Assembly: GCA_013396655.1 (NCBI GenBank)
Contig: WBMV01004991.1
Location: 1-64,000 of the forward strand
Reading direction: 5' to 3'
Source of the DNA: Campylorhamphus procurvoides
Lineage: Eukaryota; Chordata; Aves; Passeriformes; Dendrocolaptidae
Length of the DNA: 64,000 nt
The notes under the pieces are model-generated. The model did not search any database and was not told the origin of the DNA. It saw only the letters and a list, made by a program, of their open reading frames with translations. The translations under genes were made by a program, and so were the position numbers. Below, one piece after another: positions 36,372 through 49,200 of the stretch (the stretch's first letter is position 1; each line of letters starts with the position of its first letter).

Positions 36372-39300
36372 ACAAGCTGTGAAATTCATACTGCTAATCC
36401 CCTGAGGACTTTCTAATCAGACAAGAGCCACTGGGGAGGTAGCTTTCTAAAGGTCTTTTGTTTCTCCTCATGTAAAGAACACAGAGAGCAGGTACTGCTG
36501 TGCATGGTACACTGAGACTTTAGCATGGTAAAACAATAACACTTTGAAAGGCAACAGGATTACCATATCTTCTTGTACTAATTGTCATTCAAAAAGGTGA
36601 CCTATAAATTTCTCCCTGCTTTGAGCAGAGGTGGTGTGGTGACCTGGTCAACTGAGGTTCAAGTGTCATTGATTGGATGATGATGGACAAGGAAGAGTCC
36701 TTTGCCAGACATGAATCTACTTGACATTTCACTCATCAAGCACCTTGAGTTTATTCTCTATATCAGCCTTTTCTCTTGCTTTGCTTACAGTTTAGCTACA
36801 GTGGCATATGCAGGCACATCATCATGTTTGCATCTGGCCACAGCTCTAGGGAGCAGGCACAAAGGAAGAAAAGTCTATGAATAATTTTCAGTTCACACAA
36901 CTTTTAAATGAATGGAGTGAGCAGCAGCCAGGACTGAAACTCTGAGAAACTCACATCATTAGGAACTTCAAAAGAGGAGGACTGCAAAGCCTCTCTTGCA
37001 GCATTATCAACTAATTTGTCTTCCCTTTGGGAATGCTTCTGTTCAAAACTAGAAAATAATTCACAATGATGATAACAGTTTGAGAAAAAAAGTCAAAGTG
37101 ATCACCTTAATCAAGCCCTTTTGAAGTTAAATATACCTAATTTCAAGACATGTAAAGTACTTCTAATGTAGGCAACCATTAAACAGATGATGTGCAGAAA
37201 CCTTCATTTTTCACTACTCTTGTGTTTACAGACAGGATTACAAATCCATGTTCTCTATTGAAATCGTGCAATCAAACCTTTCAAACCTGCAGTTTAATTA
37301 CTACTGCTGCCTGAGATGTTTAACAGGTTGCAGACATTAAGGGCCTCTTTAAGACACAATTTTTACATCTGCCTTTTCAGTTAAACATGTATAACCTCGA
37401 GTGTGAACTGAGTAAGAGTAGCATATTGGCACTGAACACAGCATTTTGCCGACATGGAAAACACATGTCACTTGAATCATATTGTTGCTGAAAAGACAGT
37501 AAAGTCCTCCTTCCCATGCCAACAGAGAGTTTTACTAGGATAAAAGTGTTTTATTTCGATATGAGTAACTGACAATCAAAAAAGGGAATGTACTGCAACA
37601 CTCCTCCTGCATCAGTAGCTGGAGGCATGTCAGCCTAGCCACTCCAGTATAAAATATTGGCAGAATGGGTATCACTGTGTGAACATGCCTGCCGGTGGCC
37701 CACCCCGGGGGAGAGGAGGCTCAAGATGTCCTGGAGGAGTCAAAGGGAACAGACCACTTCTGCTTATCAGAAGGTGGCTCTGTCCTGTCAACCAGTTGGA
37801 GCCCCACGGAGTGCAAAGCCTTTTCAGCACTGATTTGCCCTGTCAGGATGACAGGCTTATCTGAGCCCTACCCATGGCTGGCTAGGGCAGATATCTGGAG
37901 TCTGGTGCATTGAGGCACCACTCCTTCCTTCACAAGCTTACCACCAGAGTTGAACTCCCATGTGCTATCATTCCCAATAACGACAGCAAGTGGCTTGGCT
38001 AACTACACTGTGCTGTCAAGGCCCTAAAGTCATATAGAATGAAGCACTGAATACAACTGGTCCAAGTTTGCAAAGAAAATGTTTGTTCACTACAAAAAGC
38101 TGCTTCAGTTCAGCTGAAAAAATGGACAAATTCATGCCAAGATTAATGATTTTTTTCCTTCCCCAGAACAGTTAAGACATTTTATCTGTTGTTCAATGAT
38201 GTTTTAATTTAGCAAGGAAAGAGAAGGTCTAAACCTCTTTCCCCTGAACCCTGGTGTCTAAATGAAATATCTTCATTATACGAAGTTAATTCTTCTTTGT
38301 CAATTTCTGATTTTTAAGGGTGAAGGATGTAACTTCACAGTGAAAATGGAGAGTACTTTCAGGTGATGCAATATTTCCATTCATCTTGCAGACTGTAAAA
38401 TCTGTTTTTTCAGCTCTATTAATTAGAATACCTGCTCTTCCACTAATACAACATGATATAAAAGATCCTCTTGAAAGAAAGGAACAATTCTGATACAGGC
38501 AAGAATACAGAAAAATGGTGTTTGGCGAGTACTGTTGAGTAAGCAAAGACTGAATATTAGGTATAGGATGATGGAAGAGCAATCCAGGAGTCATGGGTGC
38601 TGCTGATTTAATTGCATAATTTAGCAGGTGAAAGAAAGATAGTATTAGTTCCCTGTCTTTGGTAAAGTGTACAGGGACCACACAAACAGAAATCTGCAAA
38701 AGAGGAGGCCTCCTGCTCCACAGCCTGGTCGCTGGTGTCTGGCTTCTCTAGCAACACCTGAGCATGACCCTTTCTCAGGCAGATGCAGATATATGATCTC
38801 CCTTCTTCACACGACTGATAATTTTCAGGATTATTTCAAGACCTTAATTTATTTGGCACCTTTATTCCTCTGTCAGACTTGGATGAAATTAGTTGGGAAG
38901 CCCAGAGAAGAAGGAAGGACAGACAGGTGGGGGCCTGACCAGTAAGCAGGCAGATAGAAAACACTATCCACTTCTTTTAGCTGCTTTTCATGGACATCAT
39001 AGCAATCAGTGTACCACACGTGACCACCAGCCGCATAGAGCAGTCTCACCATTTATCCTAAAGCCACTCACTGTTCTCCCCTTGCCCATAAGTCATGTCG
39101 ACCTTCCTCAGCTTCTCTTTTTTTCACATGTTGATATACTAAAGAATATGCTCAACCCAGCCCCAAATCTAGCTTAAGATTCAAACTGAATTCACTACTT
39201 TAAATGTCTACATCTCCAAAAAAAAAAAAAAAGGGTGTCCTGGAGTATTGTGTTAAATGTGTTAAATACTGACCATAGCAAATAAAAACAAAAACAGCAG

Positions 39301-42300
39301 AGCAAACCTGGCTGAAGGCAAAGCAGACATTGTGCGGAACAACACTGGCTTATATTAAGTCTGCAACATTTTTCTTGAGAAATATTTTTATTGACACATT
39401 TAAAAGAAATTCTGGAATGAATGAAAAGCCATACTTAGAAAATGAATAAAACACAGAGCACAGGCTCGAAGGGATACATCACCCACACACAGCTCTTTCT
39501 TTGTTCCCCTTTCCTCAAAGCCAACTCGTGAAGTGGCATTGCAACCTGACTGCTTCTCTCTGAATTTCTGCAAGTACAGATAATAAAAAGCCAGGAATTT
39601 CCCATCTTTGGTTATGAAAAGAAGTTTCCAAGATTGGAGTCACTGATAAACTGAATAACCCCTCTCAAAATTACCTTATTACATCCGTCTTCTTCCTCAG
39701 GCTTTGAGCAGAATAAAATATTTATATGCATCCTGGAAACAGCCCAACTCAAAAATATTATGCCCATGGTCCTATTGATTTCAATGCCTGTGGAATAAAT
39801 GTTTACCCATGTGAGTAAAGGAGACACTAAAAAGGGTCCAAATTACAGTATTTTAAATGTGTATTCTAGACATGTATAAGAATTCTGAAGTAAAAAGTGT
39901 TTATCTTTTTGTTTTAATCAGCCTTAATACATGGTCTTATCCTGACTTAAAATGTTCCCAGAATGATCCTGTTCATGCTGAAGGACATCCCTGTGTGATG
40001 GCAGGAAGCAATCTTGCTTGGACCATTTCTACATGCATTTCCACAATAACACCTATTATAATATTCTGTATTTGAGATGGGCTATAGAGTTTATTTTTCC
40101 TTTGATTTTATCCTTTAGATTGTAGCAAAAATTGTCTGTAAAGCATTCCACCATCTAATTTTAGAACAAGAACTGATCTCTACATGAAGAGGGATTTTTT
40201 AACTGGAAAATTTCAAAAATCCAATATAATTAAACTACAAATGAAGCCCAGGCCACTTGCTAGGTAAGTTTTGCTTTTTTAAAAAGGCACATAACCAATA
40301 GACAAATAAACAATAGCCTTTCATAGCAAGGCTGCACTTACATTCATGTTGGGAAAATGTATATGAATCCTCATGTAAATGAGATGAAATGATTCTCAGG
40401 ACTGGTTTGTCTGAGTAAGCAGCAGCTATATGAGCTTTGAAAGGGAAATTTATCTGGAGGAAAAATTATTTTTGCCAAAATGATTAAGCATTTGGGGAGA
40501 TGACTGTCAAAAAAGAATGGCAAAATTTCTTGGTTAAAATCTGTATTGATTAAATTCCTGTGAAAATATTCATAGGACAAAGCCATAAACACATTTTCTA
40601 TTCCTCAATGCGAAAAAAAAATCCAATATTTCAAAATAACATTATAGGTAACTGTAAATTTCAGTCAGGTCTGATGATACAATAAATTTCATGTGTAGGA
40701 GAAAAAATAGGCTATTATATTTAGGAAACACATACGTCCTATTGTTACATTCAGGAAGCATGCATCCTTTTAAAGTATTTATTATCTGAATATATTAAAA
40801 AGCATTTTGTAGAAATGCAAATTAAGCATAAAGTGGTAAAAGCCTTTTTTTAAGGCCTTTTTCAAGCAGCTTTAGATGTGCCATGAGACATAGGACACGT
40901 GCTGTTCTCCATTAAGACTCAAAGCAGAACAAAGCATAGGACAGGAGGTGTAACGGGAAGGAAAGATATGAAAGATTTATCTTTGCTCTTGGTATAAAAC
41001 AACAAAGCTGGTTCCCCCATCAGATTTTTGCCACTGAGCAGAGGCACAGACTCCTCTCCCCCTCCTACAGGCCACGGTCTCGATATATTTTTCAACTGCA
41101 CAACAATTTTGAAAAATTCAAACAGCACTTTTATGTCACATTTTAAAAATTACAGTGTAAATTAATTTCCAGGATTATTACAGAATGAAGTGCCATCATC
41201 TAACCCTGGGGCAACTACCAACCTGTGTAAGAGTTCAGATCTGGCTCCACATAAATTCCTGAGATGTGCCACTGTATTTGTATTTCCACTATGAACCACA
41301 TAGCTTTTATTTGACTGGAATCAATAAATTGAAACCTTGTTATTCAACTGTGTTACTATTTAACATGCTATTTTTCAGCAGAATCAACAGTCTTATCAGT
41401 GTGTGTAAACACTCTTCGCCTGTATCTGTTCAGCACTAACAGAGAATGTGATAATGAAGTGCCTGCTATTTAGATATCATTTCCTTAATAGCAAAGTTAG
41501 ATGGAGAAGACTATGCAGAGCTTTGCAAAAGGTTCTTATTTTTATTATTACCAAGGCTTTGTTTGATTTTCAGACCTTTTAAAAAATACCAAACTAAAAC
41601 ACTTTCCTAAGGAAGTCTGCTGAATAGCCACCTGGTCCTCTGCTGTTCTGATTTTAAGGTTAACACCCGCCACGGCAGCTTGTGAGAGTGCTAATACTTC
41701 TTTCATCTCAGGAAATTGCTGAAACTAGCAGGCTAACCACAATTTGAAGACATAAGAAATTAAAATACTTGATAATTTCTGATCTTGGGGGAAATAAGGC
41801 TAAGGGCCTCATTCACATTTTTATCTGATTCAGAAAAGAACAGTCAGGAGACTGGGAGGAGGGATGTTTATTTCAATCAAGTTTCATCTCAGCTCAGTTT
41901 AATACTAGTGAGTACACCACAGAGGAAACACCATTTGTCTACACACTAACAAAGTAAAGGTTCACCTAGTCAACACTAAGTACTGTAATCATCTCCTATT
42001 TGTAAAACTAGGCTCGGCAGTTTTCGAATGAAAAGATTTTAAAGGACTGAAAGTGGCATTTAGAAACAACACCATTTCTCCAAATTCAAGCTCAGCCCTC
42101 TTGCTTGACTACCAAACTGCTCCTTCTCTGGCACCAACGACCACCCCTAACTTAAACGCTGTTAAAGGTCTCACTCAACAGAGCACATAAGTATAACCAT
42201 ATGGTATGAAGAAATTGAGTTACTGCAGAGGAAAGAGACTAACAGCCTGTTTTCAAACTCTCCCTGGTCAGAAACTGCTGAAAAGCAAGTGTAGCTTAAT

Positions 42301-44212
42301 CCTCTAGCTGTACCTCCTCAGGGAATTTGGGGCACAGTTGGGCTCTGCCCACAGTACAACCATCTGAAGGGATGTCGTGACAAATGAGAGGCGAAATGAA
42401 GTCTGCTGATATCCTGGCAGGCTGACGGCACACAGATTCGGTCAATCAGTAGAAAAAAGAGGTTGCACTGCTGCACACTATTTCAACTCAGATTAATTAC
42501 TATCACAGACAGCTTTTTTAAAAAAGGGAAATTTTGACTGCAGACTACACCAGTTTGTAACTAGTGTGTTGACCACTTATGAGGCAATCGAAATAAAAAG
42601 TTTTAATACCATTTGTGACACTCTGGAAACAAACACTTTTTTAGCCTAAACATTCTTCATGTAGAAAATATTTACGAAACAGTCATGCATATTTGTGTCC
42701 AGTTCACTGGAGACAGTGTTCAAAACTAGCTTGTTCTAAAAATATTATCAATTTAAACTGGCAAAGATCATTGGAAGTTAGTTTATTTTGCTCAAGAGCT
42801 TAGGTATACAAACTGAAATCACTAGGAGTAAGAATCTTCAATGCCAAGCTATTCAAAGCAATTTCTATGCCTCCTTTCAGGATTTTTCTGTCTATAAATT
42901 GCACCATTCTGCTCCTGCCATCCTGCAATGCCTATCTGGATTGTGCAGTCTCTGACCAGACAAGTACATCCAACAGTAATTTGTATGTTTAAGGAGACTA
43001 CAGTATACCCTGGAAGGATGTGAATTAGCGGGACAGAAGACAGCTGCCCAACAACTGCTTCATCCTCTTTATAAGCTCACTGCAATGCCTGTTTTGATTT
43101 CGGGATCCATACTAACTTCAACGTATTTTCCCTCTTCTGCAGTATTTTCTCTCCTGTTCTGCCTTCAAGTGAAAAAAGAGCTCTCAGATAAAAGATGAAG
43201 TTTGTTCTTCAGTTCCTCTTTCCCTGGTCAACTGCAGCAGAGCCCCACAGGTGGAGAGTTCCGGCTCTTCAGGACAGTTAGTGCTATTTATGCTGCTTGT
43301 CTGGCATTTCCAAAAGTGGGCCCTAAGTAGGCTGTGCCCACATGATGCCTCCACCATATAAACTTGCTTGAGGAACAAGCACTTCCTTAACCACTCCCTT
43401 GGACATCATTGCTTAGGCTTGATCAGAATGGATGCAAACATATACAGGTTTCTTAAGAAGACATTTTATTCGAGAGAGGACAGAAGTGCAGTAGTGTTCT
43501 CAAAGGAGAGGAAAGGACAGGCTTTCCTATTGCAGAGACAAACATAGGTTCTTATTTAATAAACCTTATCTTTGCTCCTATTACATACTTCTGTTTATCT
43601 TCCCTCTCTTGGCCAAACAAGAAGTTTTGAAGAACAAAAACTCCACAATAAAAGTGGTTCTTCCTGTTGTTTCTGCTTCAGAGACTGCCATACAAGGAGT
43701 GACCCCACCAGCTTACTGTTTTCGGAGAGTAAAGGTGGTGGAGCTACCCACAGACTTCCCTCAAACTGTGCTCCCACTGTTCTGTGTTTGCTTCTAATTG
43801 CTTGGGATTTCTCTGAAGAAACACATTGTTAATTGCAAAATTCTCAAGTAAGTAAACCTTTAAGTGTTTTGCTGAAATACAGTCCTTTCAAAGAGACAAA
43901 CAGGTTTTGTTAGAAAATGCCAAAATATGTCTGAGGAAAGTTTTCTCTTGCCCGATTGAAATTTTTGCTGGAAAGAGAATTGCCTTTTTTTTTTTATGCC
44001 TATCCCCACAAAACACTTCTAATTTTCTATCTCACTCATGTGATTTACAGTCATCTGCAAATAATCTGATATTTCATCATAAATTTTACCTGAGCAAATG
44101 GCTCCTTACAAAAACTCTCTGCAACATTTCACTCTAAACAAAACAAAATGGGACTGCTTCCTCTACACAGTTTTTCAAGCTGAAATAACTGAGCAGGTGG
44201 TAGACTTAAATC
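36372..44212. other. Non-coding sequence, no recognised gene
   Basis: AT-rich DNA with a 220-base G/C-rich patch at about 37680-37900 of unknown origin and a POU octamer at 40815-40822. A cluster of four CpG lies at 42376-42440. A 137-codon minus-strand frame (38286-38699) begins just after a good acceptor-like tract (CCTCCTCTTTTGCAG), but its product is unrecognised and a frame of this length is expected once or twice by chance. Confidence 0.5.
39218..39232. repeat. Poly-A tract (15)
   Basis: Fifteen consecutive adenines. There is no polyadenylation hexamer or recognisable retrocopy upstream. Confidence 0.85.
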
Positions 44213-44261
44213 TAATAGCCCAAGATAATGGGCTATTATCCCATGTTATGTGAACATGGGA
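44213..44261. repeat. Two abutting perfect inverted repeats (tandem hairpins)
   Basis: TAATAGCCCA at 44213-44222 pairs perfectly with TGGGCTATTA at 44229-44238 around a six-base loop. The very next base starts a second perfect stem: TCCCATGTT at 44239-44247 pairs with AACATGGGA at 44253-44261 around a five-base loop. Both strands would form the same pair of stems. Two such stems directly adjacent are unlikely by chance. The cause is unknown; a structured RNA segment, a double palindromic binding site or local template-switch mutation are all possible. Confidence 0.75.
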
Positions 44262-45182
44262 GAAGAAGCCAGTGAATGAGAGACTGTTTAATTTTTAAGA
44301 ATCCTCACCCTATTCCTCTCACCGACATCCCAGTCTATAGCAATAACTAGGCAATTTCTGTTTTCCTTTTCTCCTGTTCTGGTTTCATCCTTGAATACTT
44401 TTGAAGCAAGGAGATACTCAAGTGCCCAACTGTTTGGGTTTTTCTTTTAGAGACAAAATACCTCCTGCCACTGTGCTTTCTAACAGTAAATAAAAAATAA
44501 GGTGATATTAAGAAAGAAAAAATACGTGGCTATGTTTATAGCCAAATCATGCTCTGAGATTCTGTCAGTACACCAGTATCTTGCTAGATGAGTCCTGGCT
44601 AAGTGCTGTTTTAAGAAAATAGAAATTAAGAAATCATTAAAAATGTATTCCATCTGTTCAAACCAAGGCCCTAGTAATCAACTTCAGACCCCCAAGGTCA
44701 CTTGGCCAGCTTGTGATTACAACAGCAACTTCAGCGCTTAGTATTGTCCTGTGGCTGTGGCAGGTCAATGGAAAAATGTTCTTTAAACACCATAAGCATC
44801 TGATTGTGCAATACCTAAATCAGTGTCATTGATTATTCACAGTGCTGGACCGCTGAAAGCTGGGGAAGTAATTAGGGCTTTTTGTGTGGATTATCCACTG
44901 AGAAAAGGTCAAATAACTACAAACAGTGCCAGAAAACAGGAGTCACCAAGGACCTCAGCCTCCGTGATCAGTTAAGAAATGCTAAAGCAGGGTTTGATAA
45001 TGATGTGCTTATGCCAGGTTCTACAGGATTTGATCATTCTGTCATAGAAATCCAATGAAGCATGAGTGATGGCTACTTTTTCCCTTGAAGCTTGCCTCAG
45101 GTCCCTGATGCCCGTCAAGCAAGTTTGTCACTGAAACTTGACTGAGAAGAATTTAAAAGGCAGTTTTTGTTCCAAGGGGAAA

Positions 45183-45222
45183 TGTACATATGTATATGTA
45201 TATACATGTGCGTGTGTAAGTA
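45183..45222. repeat. TG/TA mixed microsatellite
   Basis: Alternating TA, TG and CA dinucleotides (ACATATGTATATGTATATAC and following) form a short imperfect, partly self-complementary simple repeat. Confidence 0.75.
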
Positions 45223-48200
45223 CATGACTGACCAGTCATTTTAGACACATACTTTCTAATTTAGATCAAAATACTGGTTTTGCTCCATATTTTGTCCCCC
45301 CTGTAGAAAAACCTGCCTTTGCCAATGGGCCATGGTGCACCCTCTCGCAGATCTTTTATCAGAATACACCTCCCAACTCTCCAAATGGGAAGTCTGTACA
45401 AAGAACAGCCTTCTGCTAATGACTTTCTCCCTATTGAAATGTGAGATGCAATAAAAGAAGTCCCTAGTTTTGTAATAGCATTTCCAGCATTTGCTGAGTT
45501 TATAGGGGTACTGCTACTTAGCAACACCTTGTAAATTTAATTGCTAAGCCAGGGCGTACAAAGCATTCCAGTTCCATATGGGAGCCATTCCTTACAGACC
45601 TTCTTCCCTGGGAGTTCCCAGTGTTGTAAATCTCTTTCCCTCCTCCCTTCTCTGAATTGCACTAACACTTTGGATGATTAGGGCTGCAGCAGTGATCAAC
45701 ATTTCCCCCTAGTCATTCCCTTCCATTGATCATTTAAATGAGGGATTATTTTGTTTTCCCATTTTAGCCCACAAATCAATTGTTTAAAACAATAGATGGA
45801 GGTTACTTCAGAAAATGGGTGCATCAAGAGGAACACATAAAGACACTGCACAGGGAGAAGTTACTTTATATTAAAAGCCAGTGAAAGACTACAGGCAACA
45901 AAAGGAAACTTAAACAAAAAAGAGATAACCATAGCTAACAATATGTAGATTTGGCCAAGTAAAGGCAGGGTCTAGTAATGCCTGTAGGGAGAACACTGGA
46001 AGGGAGAGCAGGACAGTGCTACTCAAATGGAAGTTATAGGCACAATTCACAACCCTCTGGCTTCTGCTTCATCATGGAAGAGTATTTCAGGTGTGCAATG
46101 AACACTCGAGGGTTTCATTTTTAATGGAAATCTTATGCCAGTGGAAAGAGATGTGGAAGAGTGACAAACTTTTGACAGGCTGAGCAGTTGGGCCATCTTG
46201 TAGGACTTGATGAATAAAGAGCTTGGAGAGATGAACCGTTCCCCATAGTCTTGTCAAACATCTAAATATAGGCATGCGGATATTAAGTGTGGTTATAATC
46301 CTCAAACTTAAGGTTTTGGCAAAAGAAAAGAACATGTCCTGGTAGAGACAAGCATGCTTAAAGCTCACATGGTGGTCCATGTTTTTTTATAATGGCTGAT
46401 TAAATATTATTATATTTAAGCAATTTCTGTGTCACTTTTATGATTCTCATTGAACTCAAATGTTAATGATGTGGAATAAACATTTCATTAGTTCAACTTA
46501 AGTTAGGCCCAGTGCTCTCAGGTATGACTGCAACCCAATTATTATATTTATATAATAAATTCCACAGGGTTATTAATTTGCCTTTAGTGTTCTTAAATTC
46601 GTTATGGTTCTATATTTGTTACAATATTAGAAATCAGGCCCAGGTGTTTTGCAGACCTCTGGAACATTCTGATTTGGCATCTGCCCTGCTTCCCCCTCCC
46701 CCCCTGCTTTCTACTGAGACCAAGGAGGGAGCTCAGGTACAAAGCGGGAGGAGTGGCAAACACGCAAAAAGCCATAACACACAGCTTCTTTTTGCTAGTG
46801 TGATGTTCCAGACCTTCTGATACTCTGCAGAAGAGTTTATAATTTGACCAACAGTTACTTAGAAATATATGCTTGGAAGAAAAAGAAAGAAGACAGGAAA
46901 TCAGATGGGAGTGAAAGGGTGAAAGGTAACCTTTCAAGAGAAATTCAGCCCAGAGTAAAATGCTGTACACATCACTTAAGCCTTAGAAGAAATATTCACT
47001 ATAGAAATCATCTATTCGTGAGATCTTATTTCCCACCCCAAAAGTCCCAGGAAAAAGCAATGCAGCATCTCTGTTTTTGAACTTATCCCAAACGGGCGCT
47101 ACTATATGCTGCAGAAGGGTGCCAGTACCAATTTTTGCAGGTATCCAGCTGCAGAGAGTTACAAGAGGCCAAATGGATGCAAAGCAGAGAGGGCCCTGAT
47201 CCACATGCATTTCCACAGCCCTTGAGGCCCCAACAAGCAGTGGGAGGGTGTGGGAAGGCTAAGGCAGCAGCGCTGGGCTGAGCTGCATGGCAGTCCTGCC
47301 TGCCCAGCTGGGCACAGGCTGATGGAAGAGAGAATTTCATATCCCACGGCTCCTCTGTGCTTTGTCTGCACTGTGTTCAAGTATGTGGGCAAGGAACTAA
47401 CATGGCTTAAGGCAGACTTTGCATTCCAGAGCAAATTCGGAAGCAGTTATGTTCTGTAATTAATCCTTACTGGGATTAGCAGTTTTATCATCTTCCATGT
47501 AACTGTAACAGGGAGATTCCACTATGGCCTTTTTATCATCCATACACAACAAAGAGGATTTGAATTCTGGCAGTTGCCTTTATTCCAGTCAGTAAAAATA
47601 GAACTATTGCTTAACTATTTCAACAGATTTTATTTTATTTCCCACTATGACTTCTACAGTAAAACTTTACTGTAACATATTGCAAGTTAAGGTATATAGC
47701 TCTCCTATCAACAGCTGTATTCTGATTTGTAGTCCAATAAGCTTTCTTGCTGCAGATTCCATGTGTACAGTTGTGTTGAGGTATAATATATCACCACAGC
47801 ATTTTTAAACGCAGAGCAATAATGTATTCAATTAGGCTGGAAATAAAACATCTAGTTTTCCTTACAATAAATCTTTTACAAAGCTCTCTACATCACATGT
47901 TCAACAAGGAAATAATACATGTCATTCAGACTAAGGGTTATTGTAGACTGCTGAGGGAAACATGAAATTCTGGAGGTTTCATCAGTCCTGTGAAATCCTG
48001 CAACATGGTAAGTGTACAAATTAGAAAAGGATGTAATATGTGACTAATGACACCTCTTGGGATAGTCCTTGAGCCCATATTTACTGTTATGACCAGTAGG
48101 CTCATTTAAGCTGCTGGAGTTGAAAAGTAATACTAAAGTAGAGTGAAAACACCTCTGAGCTCATTAGATGTGGTTGTAATTCAAAATCAGAAGGCATTTC

Positions 48201-48684
48201 TTTTCTTCTCTGTCATTCTTCATATTACTGGAAATACAGTGCTTGAGCTCCTAATAACAGCATTATACATGATCACATATCTGCAGTCCCTGCAAAACAC
48301 GTTCACACCTCAACATCTGTAGAAATGCCACAGCCAGAGCAGCACCCTAATTCACCCCAGATGTCTCTTTAAAGGAAATACTGTAGTAGGGCTACTGTTC
48401 ATAATATTTTCTGAGCACTGCCTTTATTACTTTGAAAGACTTTGATTTTTCAAGTGTCACAGACATTTGCTGTATTTTTTTTTCCTGTGGAGGGAAAAGC
48501 TATATCACGCGTTTAAATGTGAATAGAGATTTTGGTAATATTCACCCCTGGAAACACCAACTGGTGAATATATATCTACCCCTATCCATCAGCTGTGTTA
48601 TATAACAAGCATTTCATTATATGCAGTCTCTGCTCAGCAAAGCACACATGCTCACGCCAGTATTGTATCGGATATTGCTTTGAC

Positions 48685-48699
48685 CGCTCTCAGAGAGCG
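48685..48699. other. 15-base palindrome with CpG at both ends
   Basis: CGCTCTC and GAGAGCG are perfect reverse complements around one central A. Five CpG occur between 48655 and 48754, which is dense for this DNA. Such a site could bind a dimeric factor; nothing more can be said from sequence alone. Confidence 0.5.
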
Positions 48700-49127
48700 A
48701 TGTGCCAGAGCTCTTTGTCCACACTTCAGTCAGTATTTTGCTGGCTCAGAAGCGTGCCAGATGGTCCATAGTGTTTGGTGATGCTTGCTTCACAGCCAGG
48801 ACTATGGTGAATGAGACTCCATGAGGATGGGTTCCCAAACTAGTCTCTCCCTTTCAGATAGGGTGGTGTAGTTGAGGGGCTCAGCAGCAGCCCCAGCACT
48901 GCCATGAGGAGGGACACAAGCCAAAGTGAACTGTAGGGATCTACAGTACTTGAGGCAATAAGGAGAGCCCAAACCCTTTCTGGAATGGTGTTCCCAGGTC
49001 CAGAGTTCTACAGACATGCAGGTTTCCCTGGTGAAATTTATATGTACACAAACTCCAAGCCATGCTATCTGTACTTTGGAGCCTTATCCCAGAACCCATA
49101 AGGGGTATGGTCAGACTCTGGCCACCG

Positions 49128-49200
49128 CAGAATCACAGCAGGGTTGAGGTTGGGAGGAATCTCTAGAGATGATTTAATCCAACCCTCCTGCAAAAGCAGT
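49128..49200 (-). mobile_element. CR1-type LINE, short 3' end fragment
   Basis: The plus strand reads CAGAATCACAGCAGGGTTGA, then GGTTGGGAGGAATCTCTAGA, then GATTTAATCCAACCCTCCTG, then CAAAAGCAGT. This closely follows the reverse complement of the avian CR1 3' end (the familiar AGAATCACAGAATGGTTGAG and TAGTCCAACCCCCCTGC words). The element is on the minus strand and severely truncated to about 73 bases. It is the second copy in the window and has the same orientation as the one at 20485. Confidence 0.88.

Larger units (their letters stand above)
44262..49127. other. Non-coding sequence, no recognised gene
   Basis: No gene is recognised. The part at 44640-44950 looks like a possible regulatory element: it holds CCAAGGTCACTTGG (44692-44705, an ERR/SF-1-like half site inside a short palindrome), GTGATTACAACAGC and AAGTAATTAGGG. 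A TG/TA microsatellite, a C-run at 46692-46704 and a CpG-bearing palindrome at 48685-48699 are also present. Open frames around 46600-47460 overlap on both strands and look like chance products of a G/C-rich patch. Confidence 0.5.

Noticed and set aside
37680..37910. G/C-rich patch with overlapping plus-strand frames
   Set aside because: No protein family, CpG-island or repeat signature is clear; left as part of the non-coding description.
46600..47460. Cluster of overlapping open frames on both strands
   Set aside because: A locally G/C-rich patch lowers stop frequency; none of the products looks like a known protein.
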